Shown: piece by piece, positions 1-9,335 of the stretch
Layout: each line of letters begins with the position of its first letter
How positions within the stretch are numbered: the first letter of the stretch is position 1
Made by a program: the position numbers and the translations under genes
The notes under the pieces: generated by a model
Seen by the model: the letters and a program-made list of their open reading frames with translations, nothing else
Database searches by the model: none
What the model was told of the DNA's origin: nothing
Virus record (IMG/VR): IMGVR_UViG_3300030104_006545
Span: 1-22,936 of that record
Reading direction: 5' to 3' (one strand)
DNA length: 22,936 bases
Source of the DNA: a virus

Positions 1-75
1 ATTAGTTTCAAGGTTAAACGATTGGTCGAAGTTTGCGCCAACGTCAACTACAATGTTGCTTACATATGCTGCCAT
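1..75 (-). CDS. 5' end of a probable virion structural protein (3' end outside window)
   Basis: The first 25 codons only: MAAYVSNIVVDVGANFDQSF then NLETN, open to the left edge. The frame begins at an ATG 29 bases after an exact late promoter, and translation in that frame is uninterrupted. The I-V-V-D-x-G-A-x-F-x-Q-x-F-x-L-E pattern resembles the start of small structural proteins in marine T4-like phages (typically [IV][IV]xxGxxFxxxFxLE), as I recall them. No Shine-Dalgarno match is visible before the ATG. Late promoter and position support a virion role; the family cannot be named from 25 residues. Confidence 0.65.
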   Translation of the reverse strand, partial: MAAYVSNIVVDVGANFDQSFNLETN

Positions 76-104
76 TATTACAGTCAGTTAGATCTATCTA
101 CGTG

Positions 105-112
105 TATTTATA
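105..112 (-). promoter_or_regulatory. T4-like late promoter TATAAATA before the left-edge gene
   Basis: An exact TATAAATA on the minus strand overlaps the stop codon of the 77-residue gene and ends 29 bases before the ATG at 75. It marks the start of the next late transcription unit to the left. Confidence 0.85.
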
Positions 113-341
113 AATCATTTTTTGCTATGGATAATAGAAGAGACTTTATTTCCTGAATATCAGATTTCATCCCTTCCACATCATCCTTCAAATTTTTCAT
201 TTCCATCTTTTCTCTATACTTCTTTCTAGAGACTTCCATAAACTTATCATATTCCTTTTGATTGGAATTGACGATGGCACCATTGACCATATCCCTATAA
301 AGGGTATGGTCAGAATCAACTCTTAAACGATCAGAACTCAT
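108..341 (-). CDS. small coiled-coil protein of unknown function
   Basis: A 77-residue protein, hydrophilic, with a charged centre (KKYREKMEMKN) and a C-terminal heptad-like stretch LKDDVEGMKSDIQEIKSLLLSIAK, in which Leu, Val, Met, Ile and Leu fall at a/d-type spacing, so a short coiled coil is likely. The N-terminus reads DSDHTLYRDMVNGAIVNSN. Small proteins with a DxxLYRDxxxGAIxN start and a helical tail occur in marine T4-like phages as I recall, with no assigned function. Its start overlaps the end of the DUF4815 gene by 11 bp in another frame (ATGAGTTCTGA on the minus strand), so it is translationally coupled to a structural gene. It may be a minor virion component or assembly helper; that is inference only. 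Confidence 0.75.
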   Translation of the reverse strand: MSSDRLRVDSDHTLYRDMVNGAIVNSNQKEYDKFMEVSRKKYREKMEMKNLKDDVEGMKSDIQEIKSLLLSIAKNDL

Positions 342-3300
342 CGGAATCGAATGATCTTAGGGCAATTGCTCTGAAGTTCTTGACTCTTGGTGCTTCAGAT
401 TGGTCAGTTGATGACATGACTACTTTAATAGAGAATCCATTAAACTGTGGTGTGTTTTCTGCGGTATACTTATACTCGCTGAATCCATCTTCCTGACGAT
501 TTACGCCTACAAATTTATCTGGTGATCCATCATTATTGAATGGGAGATAAGTCTGCTGAATTTCATTTTCGTCATTTCTGAACAGTCTATAGAAGACCTT
601 GATGTTTGCATCACCCATTCTATGTGCGTCGAATTGAACAAATATGGAGTTAGAAATAAACTCAAGATTAATTCTCTTAGTCTCGTAAATTGAAGAGTGA
701 GGATCGAATCCAGGAAGATTAACTCTACTATCTCTAGTATAATCAATGACTGGGGCATTGATAAGATTACTGCTTGTAATGATATTAGTTGTATCAAGAT
801 CAACCATAGGTGATACATTCTCATCATCAGTTACTAGTAACAACTCCATTTCAAATGATTTTTCACCACTCATAAGTTCAGTTTCATTAACCTGTGACGC
901 GACTATTCTTGGTTTATCAAGACGATTTAACTTATTGATTGTAACAGATTCATAACCAGTATTGCTGAATGATGCCTCATTTCCACTTATACTCGTTCCT
1001 GTAGTTGTTCTAATTCTTGCAGAAACATTTGTTCCTGTAGGACTGACAAGATTGACTTTTGGATTGATGTACTCAAATGGCATGTTCTGTGATATCTGAA
1101 CACCAACTCCACCAACTGTTTTAGTTGTGTCAAATGCCTTAGTAGCATCAGAAAGACTTACATAGTAACTGTTGAATGTCTTCTCTCTTGGATCGATGTT
1201 GTGAATCTTGTTAATCTTGAGCAGAGATACGCCATTACACTCATACTTGAACACGTTTGCATTCTGGGCATGATTTGATAAGAGACTACCTGTGGTTGCA
1301 GAATTGAAGTTTCTTTCATTAATAGTAATTACGTCACCAGAGATTGTTTGGTAAGAAATAATCTCACTATCAATCACTATGTAACCAGTATTTGTAGCAC
1401 TAACTGCTGCTCCTTCAAAGGTAGCAAATCTAGATCCACTTCCAGCAGAAAGATTAATAGTTGAATCACCGTCATTGAGTGCCGCTGCCAGAGTTGTTGG
1501 GGCAACATCACTCTTAACATCCCTTATTTCCACTTTGTTTTGACTTGAATGCATGCCATGGTTGAAGTGACTAAACAACATGGTCTTACCGTCTCTGATT
1601 GGATCATCGTTGACGTATTCAATTGCTGGTTGAGTCGTGGAAGTTCCATTACTATCGACATAATTATATGCGCCAGTAGTAAAGTTGTTCTTGACATTAT
1701 CAACAACTATCATGTTAACAGTAGTTGAAACACCAACAGTAGCTCTTACACCACTTCCAGAAGCACCAAGTTGATTCATCAGTAGAAGGTCTCCGACCTG
1801 ATATCCAGCACCACCAGTAGCAACTGTAATAGTTTGAACTGCTCCATTATTAACAACAACATTTGCTGTCATGGATTGTCCGAAACCAGTGAGAGATTCA
1901 AATCCAATACCATTGTATGTAAAAGAACCAGATCCAGGTGTCAATCCAACACCAGATGTTGGTGAAACCAGTGCCGTAGTGAGACCTGCCTTCAGACCGC
2001 CACCAGTTGCAAAGATACTACCAGTATTTGTTCCTTGAATGACTTGATTACCAGCCACAAAATTCACAGTGGATGTATTGATACCAATAGTCTGTCTCTT
2101 AGCATATGCAGTAATTGGATTTTCCCTTCTAATAGTAACCTTAGGCAGTTCACTATTGTAGAATGAGACTGAAACAGGAGTGTTGGTTACAAACTTTGCC
2201 TTATTCAGTTTGAACTTAAGGTCTTCCAACTGACTTGGAGTCCATGTTGACTGGTTCTGTGACTTAAACAGTGAACCAAGGTATGGTTGCTTGTTATAGA
2301 CTGCCTTGAGCACGAGATCTTCTTCGCCCATTCTAGTGATGAATGCCAGATACTTCTCTGTGGGTGAAATAAGAACCAGAGCATATTCATATCCAGTTTG
2401 CAGATAAACAGGAGTATCAAACTTGAATTCTGTTGATACACTGCCATCTTCAGATAGATTGACATCATTTGCATCAATATTGACTTGACCGAATGGTACA
2501 ACGGTTACTGTTGGTGTACCATCTCTCATGGTTCTAATTTGAACCGTGACTGGAATTGTAGGATCTTTAGTCTTGAAGTATACTTCACCACCGGTTATGT
2601 ACACACCATCAGATACTGATCCATCATCATTATCAGCAGTAATCAAGAATGATTGTGCCAGAGGGTCAAAGTATTCACCAACAGTTGTCCTAGTTCCACC
2701 AGAAGAACTTCTTTCGGTTCTAGTTGTAGATCTTTCACTCTGAGTGAGTCTTACAGCATCAATAGCTTCAACAAATCTTCTGTCAACCTCTGGACTCTTG
2801 ACTGCCAAAACCTGTTCCTCATAACTCGTAGCGTATCCAGAAGACAGATACTCAGTTTCAGCAGAACTACCACCTGGATCCAATATAGGTGAATTGACAG
2901 GAGATGAAGTTATTATGATTGTGCTCGAACCAGTGGTAAACTTAGGATTAGCAGCAATAGTTGGATCTGGGATGTGAAGTGAATACTGTATTTCACCCTT
3001 TTCGTTAGACACTAACTGTATATCACCAATCTCTGCTTCTGCAGTTCCATCCTGATTGACAAGAACCATTCCTTTCTGAACATATCCAAGGTGATCTGGT
3101 TGTGTCTGATTAGAAAGGTCTGCGAGGTCAACATTGAGGAATTCTGAAGTTCCAGAATAAGAAGCACTACGTCCGGTGACTGTGGTTAATGGTGCATTAA
3201 ATGGACCAGTCTCATGGTTGGACTGTGCTACACGGAAGCGAACAGAAGGTGCTCCGATTACAGTTAAACCAATACTGGAAACAATATCACCAGTTTTGAA

Positions 3301-6300
3301 TGCACCCCTAATCATGGTGATTGGCAACTGCTTGGGGAAAGCAAATTGATTCATATCAACGCTTTCCATGAAGGTATAATACTTAGTACCTGGTTTCAGT
3401 TTCTGACCAGTTACATGGATATTTCTAGAGCGGCAGTTGTGAATGGTTTCAACACCAATAACTCTATCACCAAGACTAATCTCTTCTATTCCAGAGGAAA
3501 GTTCAAGACCAAATACGTTCTCAGTACCAGTTTCAAATGCAGTATCTGTCCAGTCATCTCGAATTGTAGATGTCCTGGTGGTTCTAGAACCTGTGGTTCT
3601 GATTCTACGAGCACCATTAGAATTTCTTTCAATTCTAGTTCTATCAATGTTTGAAGTCCTACTGCTACTGCTGAGTGTAGTACTACCGGTTAATTGAGTA
3701 TCAAAGACTCTATCATCACCGTTCCAGGTGAAGTCAGAAGAGTTCCACCAACTTGCTGCCATTCCACCATTCTCACGGTCTTCAACATTAAGCAATTCTG
3801 CCATACCGTTGAATACGGAATCGAATTGAACAATATCGGGAGTTTCAAGAACAATCTCTTCAACCCAATAGTCTGTGGCAGGAGACAAGTTGATTGATCC
3901 GGCATACAGTGCAATGTGATATGGATTCAGGTTTTCAGTTCTAGTTGCAAGTGGTTGGTCAATGAAGGGAACTTCTTCAAAGTTGAGAGTCATACCAGGA
4001 CCCCTTCTGGTCACATTGACATCAGAGAAGTCATTTGCCCAAGCATAATCAGCATCCGTGCGATTTGCTTCGGTTGTTACGGTTTCAAACTGCAGAGTAA
4101 CATTTCTTTCAGTAGAACGTGGGCGCAGTTCACCTCTCTTCAGGTCAATATCAAATAAAGATTCACCTTGAAGATTAGCACCATCGTGACTTCTGAAATT
4201 ATCTACAAAGAAACCAGATTTAAACTTATCTAATCCAGTGTTAGGATCTTTGACTGACAGATTCTTAGTATCAGTTTCAAGTAAAGACAGTGTAGTATAG
4301 TCTTCAAGAGTTTTAATTCTACTTTCAAGACCACCAATATCTTTCATGGTAAACCTCTTATGAGGAACCATTTTCAATCTGCAATCATAAGTTGCATTGA
4401 ACATGTATGGAGACAGGGTAAGAATAGCGACTTCAAATCCTTCGCTATTTCCAACTGGTATTTTTGGAAACTCTGATGGTTCTCCCTTTTTGAATGAGAA
4501 AGATCCATCCTTATTTAAATACAGTCTATCAATTCTTCCAAGGAAGAACGAATAGTCAACAACAAGGGTTCTATCAGATACAGCAGGTTCAGACTTTGAA
4601 TTTGTGAATACTCTCGATACAAATGCAAATGGTGAATCTGTCGAAGTCATGCTATATGCATTAACTCTGGGTCTTAGGTCAATGACATCAGATGCTCTTT
4701 TTCTACCAACAAATGGAATCTCTCTCATATAGTCGAGAGTATTATAACTGTTAACAGACTCTACCGTTCCAGATGATTCATCGGTATCAAGACGATCAAA
4801 GATAATTCTAAGTTGTCTAGTTGGTTCAGCAACACCTGGTCTTCTCTTGATTCTTGAGAAATCAGCATACTCAGTTCTCTGACCTTCATCTAACTGATAA
4901 TCAGCACTTACATTTCTATCACCAAGGAAAATGGTGGTAATGTTTGCAGTGATGCCAGAAGATTGCAGAGAAAGTGTCTCTAGTAACTCAAAATTCTTGT
5001 CGTTCTCATATACAAAGTTAAGTCTATTACCACTTACAACATCAACAACACGGGCAACTGCTCCTGAGTTTGCACCAATCATCTGTTCGCCAATTTTTAC
5101 ATTATTTGAGAATGAATCAGTTGCACTAGAAACAGTCAGTTGAGGAACATCTGCGGGAGCACTATCGTTGGACTCATATATGGCAAGAACTCTAGTAACG
5201 TCTGGTACATTCAGTGAAATGGTTTCATCTTGGACTCTTGTTCCAAATGGATACTGAGCGGACCAAGTTAATCCATCATCGAATGTTGTATTACCTGCAC
5301 CAGATCCCGGAGTTTTGGATCTTGATACAACTAAATTATTGCATCTTGAAACGTTCTTTGTCTTAGATGATATGGAAGACCTTCTACAGGTAACGGTAAG
5401 AATTGCACCTGACGCTGCCTTGCTAAGTCCCTTAATAGTAACTTCCTTAAGGTTAGTAGAAAGTGTAACCTGAGAGTCAAGAATGACTTCTTTGTGACCA
5501 TCAGCATAAGACAGAGTATAATTTTGCTGATTATATGGTTCTAAGAATAGAGTATCATCACCAAAAACACTTACATTAAAGGAGAGAGTTCGATTTGCTG
5601 GAACCTCAACTGTGCTTTGCTTTCTTACAATGTAACTGCTATCAAGAAGATTGACAGAAGAAACAACTTCGTTGGGGAGAGCAATAATTTTTCCTGAAGA
5701 AGCACCTTTTTCTATAAAACCTTGAGTAACATTCAAGTTCTGAACATTCTTGAGTTCATTGTCAGTACCAACATTAGTGGCCTTTACTGTGCCACCAGTA
5801 CATACACCAACTACTGTGCTAACACCAACCAGGTTGATTGAACCAGCATTAACTGCAGTTACTCTGTTGAATGTAGGCAGATTTTGACCTGGAATGGTAT
5901 ATGAAACAACATCACCAACTCTTACAGGAACATTTCTGAAGTCTCCAACAGATGGTGATGTTACAGTGGTGAGACCAGTAGCATCACCAGCAGAAGCACC
6001 ACTAATCTCGAATGACGAACCAGGTTCGATAAGATTGGTGGTCTGTTGCATTGCAACATTACATGCAAAGATGGTTCCCGAGGAAGTACCGATTGACTTG
6101 ACATCACGGATATCTTTGTTGCTAACTGATGTAATATTTCTACCTATAGAGATTCCATCAACCTCAATTGGTTCGTTGATTTGGAACTCACCTGATACAT
6201 CTGTAATAGTAAGAGTCGTTCCTGCTGTAACTGCACTCTTAAGGAATCCCTCTGCTCCACTGAACACACCTTTAACGTGTGCAGATTGGGGAGCAGTAAT

Positions 6301-7734
6301 GGCAAGTCCAAGTTCAAGGACACTAAACGTTTGAATATCGTAAAGTCTTAAATCAAATCTCTCTGTGCCAATTCCTGCTATATTTTTCTTATTGAAATCG
6401 TAAATCCTAGCATTACCAATGACTGCGCCACCGGTATCCAGTTGTCCATTATCGCCAAGTCTACGTTCTCTTAGTTCTACAACATATGTGTTATTGAATC
6501 CAACAACTGGCGCACCAAAAAGGTTTTCTACTTGAATAACGTTTCCGATATTAACTGGAACACTAATATTCTCTTTATTCTTGGTAGTTCTTGGTTTGTC
6601 GTTATCGAATGAAGTCGATGCAATCTTTTCAATTTCATATCCTTTTACATATGCCTTACCTGAGGATATCTGAAGGGTGAAAAGATCATCAGAAGGAGTA
6701 TTGCCTTGCTGAGTTAATTGACCTGGTGAGTAAATTCCCTTATTGCCAAGTCTGTCATTTAAAGTCTCTCTAACGTCAATAGCAAATCTCTTGACGTAAT
6801 AATCACCAGATTCGTCGTATGTTCTTCTTGCCAGTTCGTCTTTGAAGATATTATAATCAGTTTTATTAACTAACCGTTGAACAGTTCCATTTTCAACACG
6901 CAACAGTTCTACGAAGTTGGCATCGTTGTTGTCTGTGATTGATTTCTTGACTAGAGATGCAGAGATTTTAAGTCTATCTGCACCAGGGGCAGCTTCATTT
7001 GAAAATCCTTTAGCATTATCAAACAGATCACGATTTTCAGAAGAAGCAGTTATAATATCTTCTGAAATCTGAAGACCAACCTTAAAACTAGGTAAATTGG
7101 TATACTGATCTAAAATTACTGTGTCTGAAGTAACTTTTACAAAATATCCTCTAACAAAGAACACACCCTCACTGATTGAGGCAGCAGAACCAGTTGGAGT
7201 TGCATCAGATACAACAGCTCTAGCAAATGCATTATTTGCAGGAATGGTAGTATTAGAAAACTTAATGTCTTCTAATGTAATCAGATTTTCACCATCTGCA
7301 AATTTTGCTGTTAATCCGTCACTTCCAGAAGAAGTATACTTAATATAAAGAGTATCTACACTTTCTTCAGATTCGGCAACTGAAAGACAATTGACCACGG
7401 TTGCCTTAACACCAGAAATCTCACCTTGAATCTCAATGTTATTATCTTTAAGATACGAAGTATAAGCAGAAACAGGAACGTCTAAGAACGTTGGATCAAT
7501 CTTAACCGCAAAATACTGTCCGTCAAAGATTATTCCACCAGGGACAATCATTGCTCCTTCTTTGAAGAAGTGCTGTCCAAACTTCTCAATCTGACCTTGC
7601 AGGATAGATTGTAACGTAGTTAGTTCTCTGGATTGAATTGGGAATCCAGGTTTGAACAATACCTTATTATAATTCTTATCCTCGTCAAAATCGTCAAAAT
7701 AAGGCGATACATTGAGATTGGTGTTCTGGGTCAT
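331..7734 (-). CDS. giant DUF4815-type virion structural protein
   Basis: This is 2,467 residues with an N-terminus typical of the DUF4815 phage family: NVSPYFDDFDEDKNYNKVLF (8-27), then KPGFPIQSRELTTLQSILQGQIEKFG and FFKEGAMIVPGG. The middle contains FIDQPLATRTENLNPY (near 1260), a pattern I have seen in large phage tail proteins. FDPLAQSFLI (near 1688) follows a Ser/Thr/Arg-rich linker, and a similar linker lies near 1350-1400. Later come a GxGY repeat (ATGGAGYQVGD, near 1972), SHFNHGMHSSQNKVEI (near 2060), and an E-Y-RN-H module (near 2085-2155). The C-terminus holds FVQFDAHRMGDANIKVFYRL and GFSIKVVMSS, common endings in such proteins. No signal peptide or membrane helix is seen. Position after gp8 suggests a peripheral wedge or fibre-connector protein, perhaps analogous to T4 gp10, but I see no direct gp10 similarity. 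Virion location is likely; precise role is uncertain. Confidence 0.85.
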   Translation of the reverse strand: MTQNTNLNVSPYFDDFDEDKNYNKVLFKPGFPIQSRELTTLQSILQGQIEKFGQHFFKEGAMIVPGGIIFDGQYFAVKIDPTFLDVPVSAYTSYLKDNNIEIQGEISGVKATVVNCLSVAESEESVDTLYIKYTSSGSDGLTAKFADGENLITLEDIKFSNTTIPANNAFARAVVSDATPTGSAASISEGVFFVRGYFVKVTSDTVILDQYTNLPSFKVGLQISEDIITASSENRDLFDNAKGFSNEAAPGADRLKISASLVKKSITDNNDANFVELLRVENGTVQRLVNKTDYNIFKDELARRTYDESGDYYVKRFAIDVRETLNDRLGNKGIYSPGQLTQQGNTPSDDLFTLQISSGKAYVKGYEIEKIASTSFDNDKPRTTKNKENISVPVNIGNVIQVENLFGAPVVGFNNTYVVELRERRLGDNGQLDTGGAVIGNARIYDFNKKNIAGIGTERFDLRLYDIQTFSVLELGLAITAPQSAHVKGVFSGAEGFLKSAVTAGTTLTITDVSGEFQINEPIEVDGISIGRNITSVSNKDIRDVKSIGTSSGTIFACNVAMQQTTNLIEPGSSFEISGASAGDATGLTTVTSPSVGDFRNVPVRVGDVVSYTIPGQNLPTFNRVTAVNAGSINLVGVSTVVGVCTGGTVKATNVGTDNELKNVQNLNVTQGFIEKGASSGKIIALPNEVVSSVNLLDSSYIVRKQSTVEVPANRTLSFNVSVFGDDTLFLEPYNQQNYTLSYADGHKEVILDSQVTLSTNLKEVTIKGLSKAASGAILTVTCRRSSISSKTKNVSRCNNLVVSRSKTPGSGAGNTTFDDGLTWSAQYPFGTRVQDETISLNVPDVTRVLAIYESNDSAPADVPQLTVSSATDSFSNNVKIGEQMIGANSGAVARVVDVVSGNRLNFVYENDKNFELLETLSLQSSGITANITTIFLGDRNVSADYQLDEGQRTEYADFSRIKRRPGVAEPTRQLRIIFDRLDTDESSGTVESVNSYNTLDYMREIPFVGRKRASDVIDLRPRVNAYSMTSTDSPFAFVSRVFTNSKSEPAVSDRTLVVDYSFFLGRIDRLYLNKDGSFSFKKGEPSEFPKIPVGNSEGFEVAILTLSPYMFNATYDCRLKMVPHKRFTMKDIGGLESRIKTLEDYTTLSLLETDTKNLSVKDPNTGLDKFKSGFFVDNFRSHDGANLQGESLFDIDLKRGELRPRSTERNVTLQFETVTTEANRTDADYAWANDFSDVNVTRRGPGMTLNFEEVPFIDQPLATRTENLNPYHIALYAGSINLSPATDYWVEEIVLETPDIVQFDSVFNGMAELLNVEDRENGGMAASWWNSSDFTWNGDDRVFDTQLTGSTTLSSSSRTSNIDRTRIERNSNGARRIRTTGSRTTRTSTIRDDWTDTAFETGTENVFGLELSSGIEEISLGDRVIGVETIHNCRSRNIHVTGQKLKPGTKYYTFMESVDMNQFAFPKQLPITMIRGAFKTGDIVSSIGLTVIGAPSVRFRVAQSNHETGPFNAPLTTVTGRSASYSGTSEFLNVDLADLSNQTQPDHLGYVQKGMVLVNQDGTAEAEIGDIQLVSNEKGEIQYSLHIPDPTIAANPKFTTGSSTIIITSSPVNSPILDPGGSSAETEYLSSGYATSYEEQVLAVKSPEVDRRFVEAIDAVRLTQSERSTTRTERSSSGGTRTTVGEYFDPLAQSFLITADNDDGSVSDGVYITGGEVYFKTKDPTIPVTVQIRTMRDGTPTVTVVPFGQVNIDANDVNLSEDGSVSTEFKFDTPVYLQTGYEYALVLISPTEKYLAFITRMGEEDLVLKAVYNKQPYLGSLFKSQNQSTWTPSQLEDLKFKLNKAKFVTNTPVSVSFYNSELPKVTIRRENPITAYAKRQTIGINTSTVNFVAGNQVIQGTNTGSIFATGGGLKAGLTTALVSPTSGVGLTPGSGSFTYNGIGFESLTGFGQSMTANVVVNNGAVQTITVATGGAGYQVGDLLLMNQLGASGSGVRATVGVSTTVNMIVVDNVKNNFTTGAYNYVDSNGTSTTQPAIEYVNDDPIRDGKTMLFSHFNHGMHSSQNKVEIRDVKSDVAPTTLAAALNDGDSTINLSAGSGSRFATFEGAAVSATNTGYIVIDSEIISYQTISGDVITINERNFNSATTGSLLSNHAQNANVFKYECNGVSLLKINKIHNIDPREKTFNSYYVSLSDATKAFDTTKTVGGVGVQISQNMPFEYINPKVNLVSPTGTNVSARIRTTTGTSISGNEASFSNTGYESVTINKLNRLDKPRIVASQVNETELMSGEKSFEMELLLVTDDENVSPMVDLDTTNIITSSNLINAPVIDYTRDSRVNLPGFDPHSSIYETKRINLEFISNSIFVQFDAHRMGDANIKVFYRLFRNDENEIQQTYLPFNNDGSPDKFVGVNRQEDGFSEYKYTAENTPQFNGFSIKVVMSSTDQSEAPRVKNFRAIALRSFDSDEF
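2670..2770 (-). other. Ser/Thr/Arg-rich linker 2 in the DUF4815 protein
   Basis: Residues about 1655-1688 include RLTQSERSTTRTERSSSGG, directly before the FDPLAQSFLI segment. Composition is like linker 1, suggesting that the two bracket a separate structural unit of roughly 260 residues. Confidence 0.55.
3540..3690 (-). other. Ser/Thr/Arg-rich linker 1 in the DUF4815 protein
   Basis: Residues about 1348-1398 are dominated by Ser, Thr and Arg (for example SSSSRTSNIDRTRIERNS and TTGSRTTRTSTIRDD) between two beta-rich regions. The segment is strongly basic, predicted by eye to be disordered, and probably a flexible hinge. Confidence 0.6.
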
Positions 7735-7740
7735 TTCTTA
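7732..7740 (-). promoter_or_regulatory. coupled stop/start junction TAAGAAATG (gp8 to DUF4815 gene)
   Basis: Identical in all nine bases to the gp6/gp7-like junction. The gp8 stop is three bases from the ATG of the next gene, and no TATAAATA element lies just upstream, so expression of the giant downstream gene probably depends on gp8 translation and the promoter at 9315-9308. Confidence 0.55.
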
Positions 7741-9288
7741 GAACTCTACTACGATTTTTACTTCTTCTTTTTGGGATTCAGATCTACTGATTGGTGCTCT
7801 GTTATCAATGTAAATGATGTCACCTGAGAACTTTTCAACTTCTGGAGATGCCTTTCCTGCCGTGAAAGATTGTCCCAAATTACGTATATCACTATTGCTG
7901 AGGGTTACAGCAGTGCCAACAAAACTGGTATCAGGAATCAAAGTAGAACCACCTATACTTACACAAGTGATTGGTTTTGTGGTTCCTTCAAAATCAAAGT
8001 TTTTGAAACCATTAATAGATAAAGTTGACAGTCCAACAGGTTGATAATACCTTAAGACCCCAGTATCTCTATCCCAAGAAGCAACATAACCAACAGCAAC
8101 TGATGAAGCAGTACCAACAGTTTGACGGATCTCAGCATTCAATGGATAATTGGTCTGAGAAGTTGTAATACCAACGTCGGTAGTATCAGGTTTTAACTTT
8201 AATGCTCCAAGAGAAGTTGCGGTACTACTATTTAGAATCTCAGTCTGACTTCCATATATGGTTGGATTCCTTACAATACCGATTCTTGAGAAGTTGTTTT
8301 GTGCTGCAAAGTCATCAGCAATATCATACTTGGAGTGAACCATCACTCTGTATGCACCCAACTCACGATAGATATCCGCTCCATGACCACCTTTTGGTGG
8401 GATGATAACGTCAAATGCTGCACCAGATCCACCAGCACCATCAGCAACAAAGTTGATTACTCCTCTGGTGTAATCTTTTCCGGGATTTGAAACTGTAACA
8501 CTGGTAACCTGTCCATCAGTTACAATAACACTACACTTTCCACCAACACCATCACCAAAAATATCAATATCGTTATATGTATTTGATGTATACCCTGATC
8601 CTGGATCTTTAATGATGATTGTCTGAAGTGCTCCACGAACTGCAGCATTCTTCACTGATGCAGTATTGACATCTCCCCAGTTATTTGGAACTGGAATGAA
8701 TTTCTCTGTTACGAATTTAACAATGTCCGCTGGAGTGATAGTGTAAAGATACTTCCAACGATATCCGTCATCTACACTATCGTTTGCCTTTTGGACAGAA
8801 TTGGAGACAAATCTTGGTTCAAATTGTGATGGTCTGCCATTTCTAAAATCTGGGAATGACGTACCATTATTGATACAGAGATAAACTTTAAACTCAGAAG
8901 TTACAACATAGAAACGAGAATCGTATAATGTTTTTGCACTAGTTTGTGGTGCTGCGTTGCTGATATCATAATCATGCCTATACATGTCATAGGTTATACC
9001 AGCAGACCAATTGACTCTTGGTACAATTCTTGCAAAGTCATTGACGCCAATTCTATTCAAGAAAAGCATCGATCCATGATAGACACTCTCTTGCTCGAAA
9101 GAGTCTCTTGGATCTGGAACATTCTGTGGCCACCCATCAACACCGTATTCTTCGATGTCATCAAATTCAGGATTGGGGTGCGCCAAGAAGGTATAATAAA
9201 AGTTTGAAGTCGTGCCGATGCCAGTCACAGACTTAGCAAACGTCTCCGCATTCAAAATTCTAAATTGGTCAGTGATTATGGCAGGCAT
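7738..9288 (-). CDS. 8: baseplate wedge protein gp8
   Basis: A 516-residue protein with clear gp8 ends. DGYRWKYLYTITP (about 173-185) matches T4 DGYVWEYLFEIPP, and the C-terminus GDIIYIDNRAPISRSESQKEEVKIVVEF matches T4's GEMIYMENRPPI...Q.EEI.ILF.F ending. The N-terminus (ITDQFRILNAETF) and RIVPRVNW (about 88-95) fit the family too. T4 gp8 is 334 residues. The extra length lies in the middle: two GxGY-type repeats (DPGSGYTS about 226, NPGKDYTRG about 266), then HGADIYRELGAYRVMV (about 303-318) and a second insert to about 480. In T4, gp8 dimerises and binds gp7 and gp6 at the outside of the wedge, agreeing with its position here. An exact late promoter precedes it. The ATG at 9288 has only a weak ribosome-binding match (CGGACAG). 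Confidence 0.93.
   Translation of the reverse strand: MPAIITDQFRILNAETFAKSVTGIGTTSNFYYTFLAHPNPEFDDIEEYGVDGWPQNVPDPRDSFEQESVYHGSMLFLNRIGVNDFARIVPRVNWSAGITYDMYRHDYDISNAAPQTSAKTLYDSRFYVVTSEFKVYLCINNGTSFPDFRNGRPSQFEPRFVSNSVQKANDSVDDGYRWKYLYTITPADIVKFVTEKFIPVPNNWGDVNTASVKNAAVRGALQTIIIKDPGSGYTSNTYNDIDIFGDGVGGKCSVIVTDGQVTSVTVSNPGKDYTRGVINFVADGAGGSGAAFDVIIPPKGGHGADIYRELGAYRVMVHSKYDIADDFAAQNNFSRIGIVRNPTIYGSQTEILNSSTATSLGALKLKPDTTDVGITTSQTNYPLNAEIRQTVGTASSVAVGYVASWDRDTGVLRYYQPVGLSTLSINGFKNFDFEGTTKPITCVSIGGSTLIPDTSFVGTAVTLSNSDIRNLGQSFTAGKASPEVEKFSGDIIYIDNRAPISRSESQKEEVKIVVEF
8420..8621 (-). repeat. GxGY-type beta repeats inserted in gp8
   Basis: Two adjacent units, IIIKDPGSGYTSN and VTVSNPGKDYTRGVINFVADGAGGSG, lie at about residues 222-288, separated by a VTDGQVTSV hairpin. 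They match the repeats in the upstream giant gene and in the downstream DUF4815 gene, and they fall where this protein is longer than T4 gp8. Confidence 0.65.
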
Positions 9289-9307
9289 GTCTGTCCGATT
9301 TTTTGAT

Positions 9308-9315
9308 TATTTATA
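9308..9315 (-). promoter_or_regulatory. T4-like late promoter TATAAATA before gp8
   Basis: The minus strand carries an exact TATAAATA in the 47-bp gap between the giant gp7-like gene and gp8, ending 19 bases before the gp8 start codon. In T4 this octamer at -10 is sufficient for late transcription by host RNA polymerase carrying gp55/gp33 with the gp45 clamp. It would start the gp8-DUF4815-77aa unit independently of the very long upstream gene. Confidence 0.85.
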
Positions 9316-9335
9316 CTGTAATTAGTACTCTATAT

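Noticed and set aside
89-96. Palindrome TAGATCTA in the leader of the left-edge gene
   Set aside because: An eight-base palindrome in a short AT-rich leader is expected by chance, and nothing links it to an operator.
5894-6334. A 146-codon open frame on the plus strand
   Set aside because: Antisense to the DUF4815 gene, with composition explained by the complementary codons and no family resemblance.
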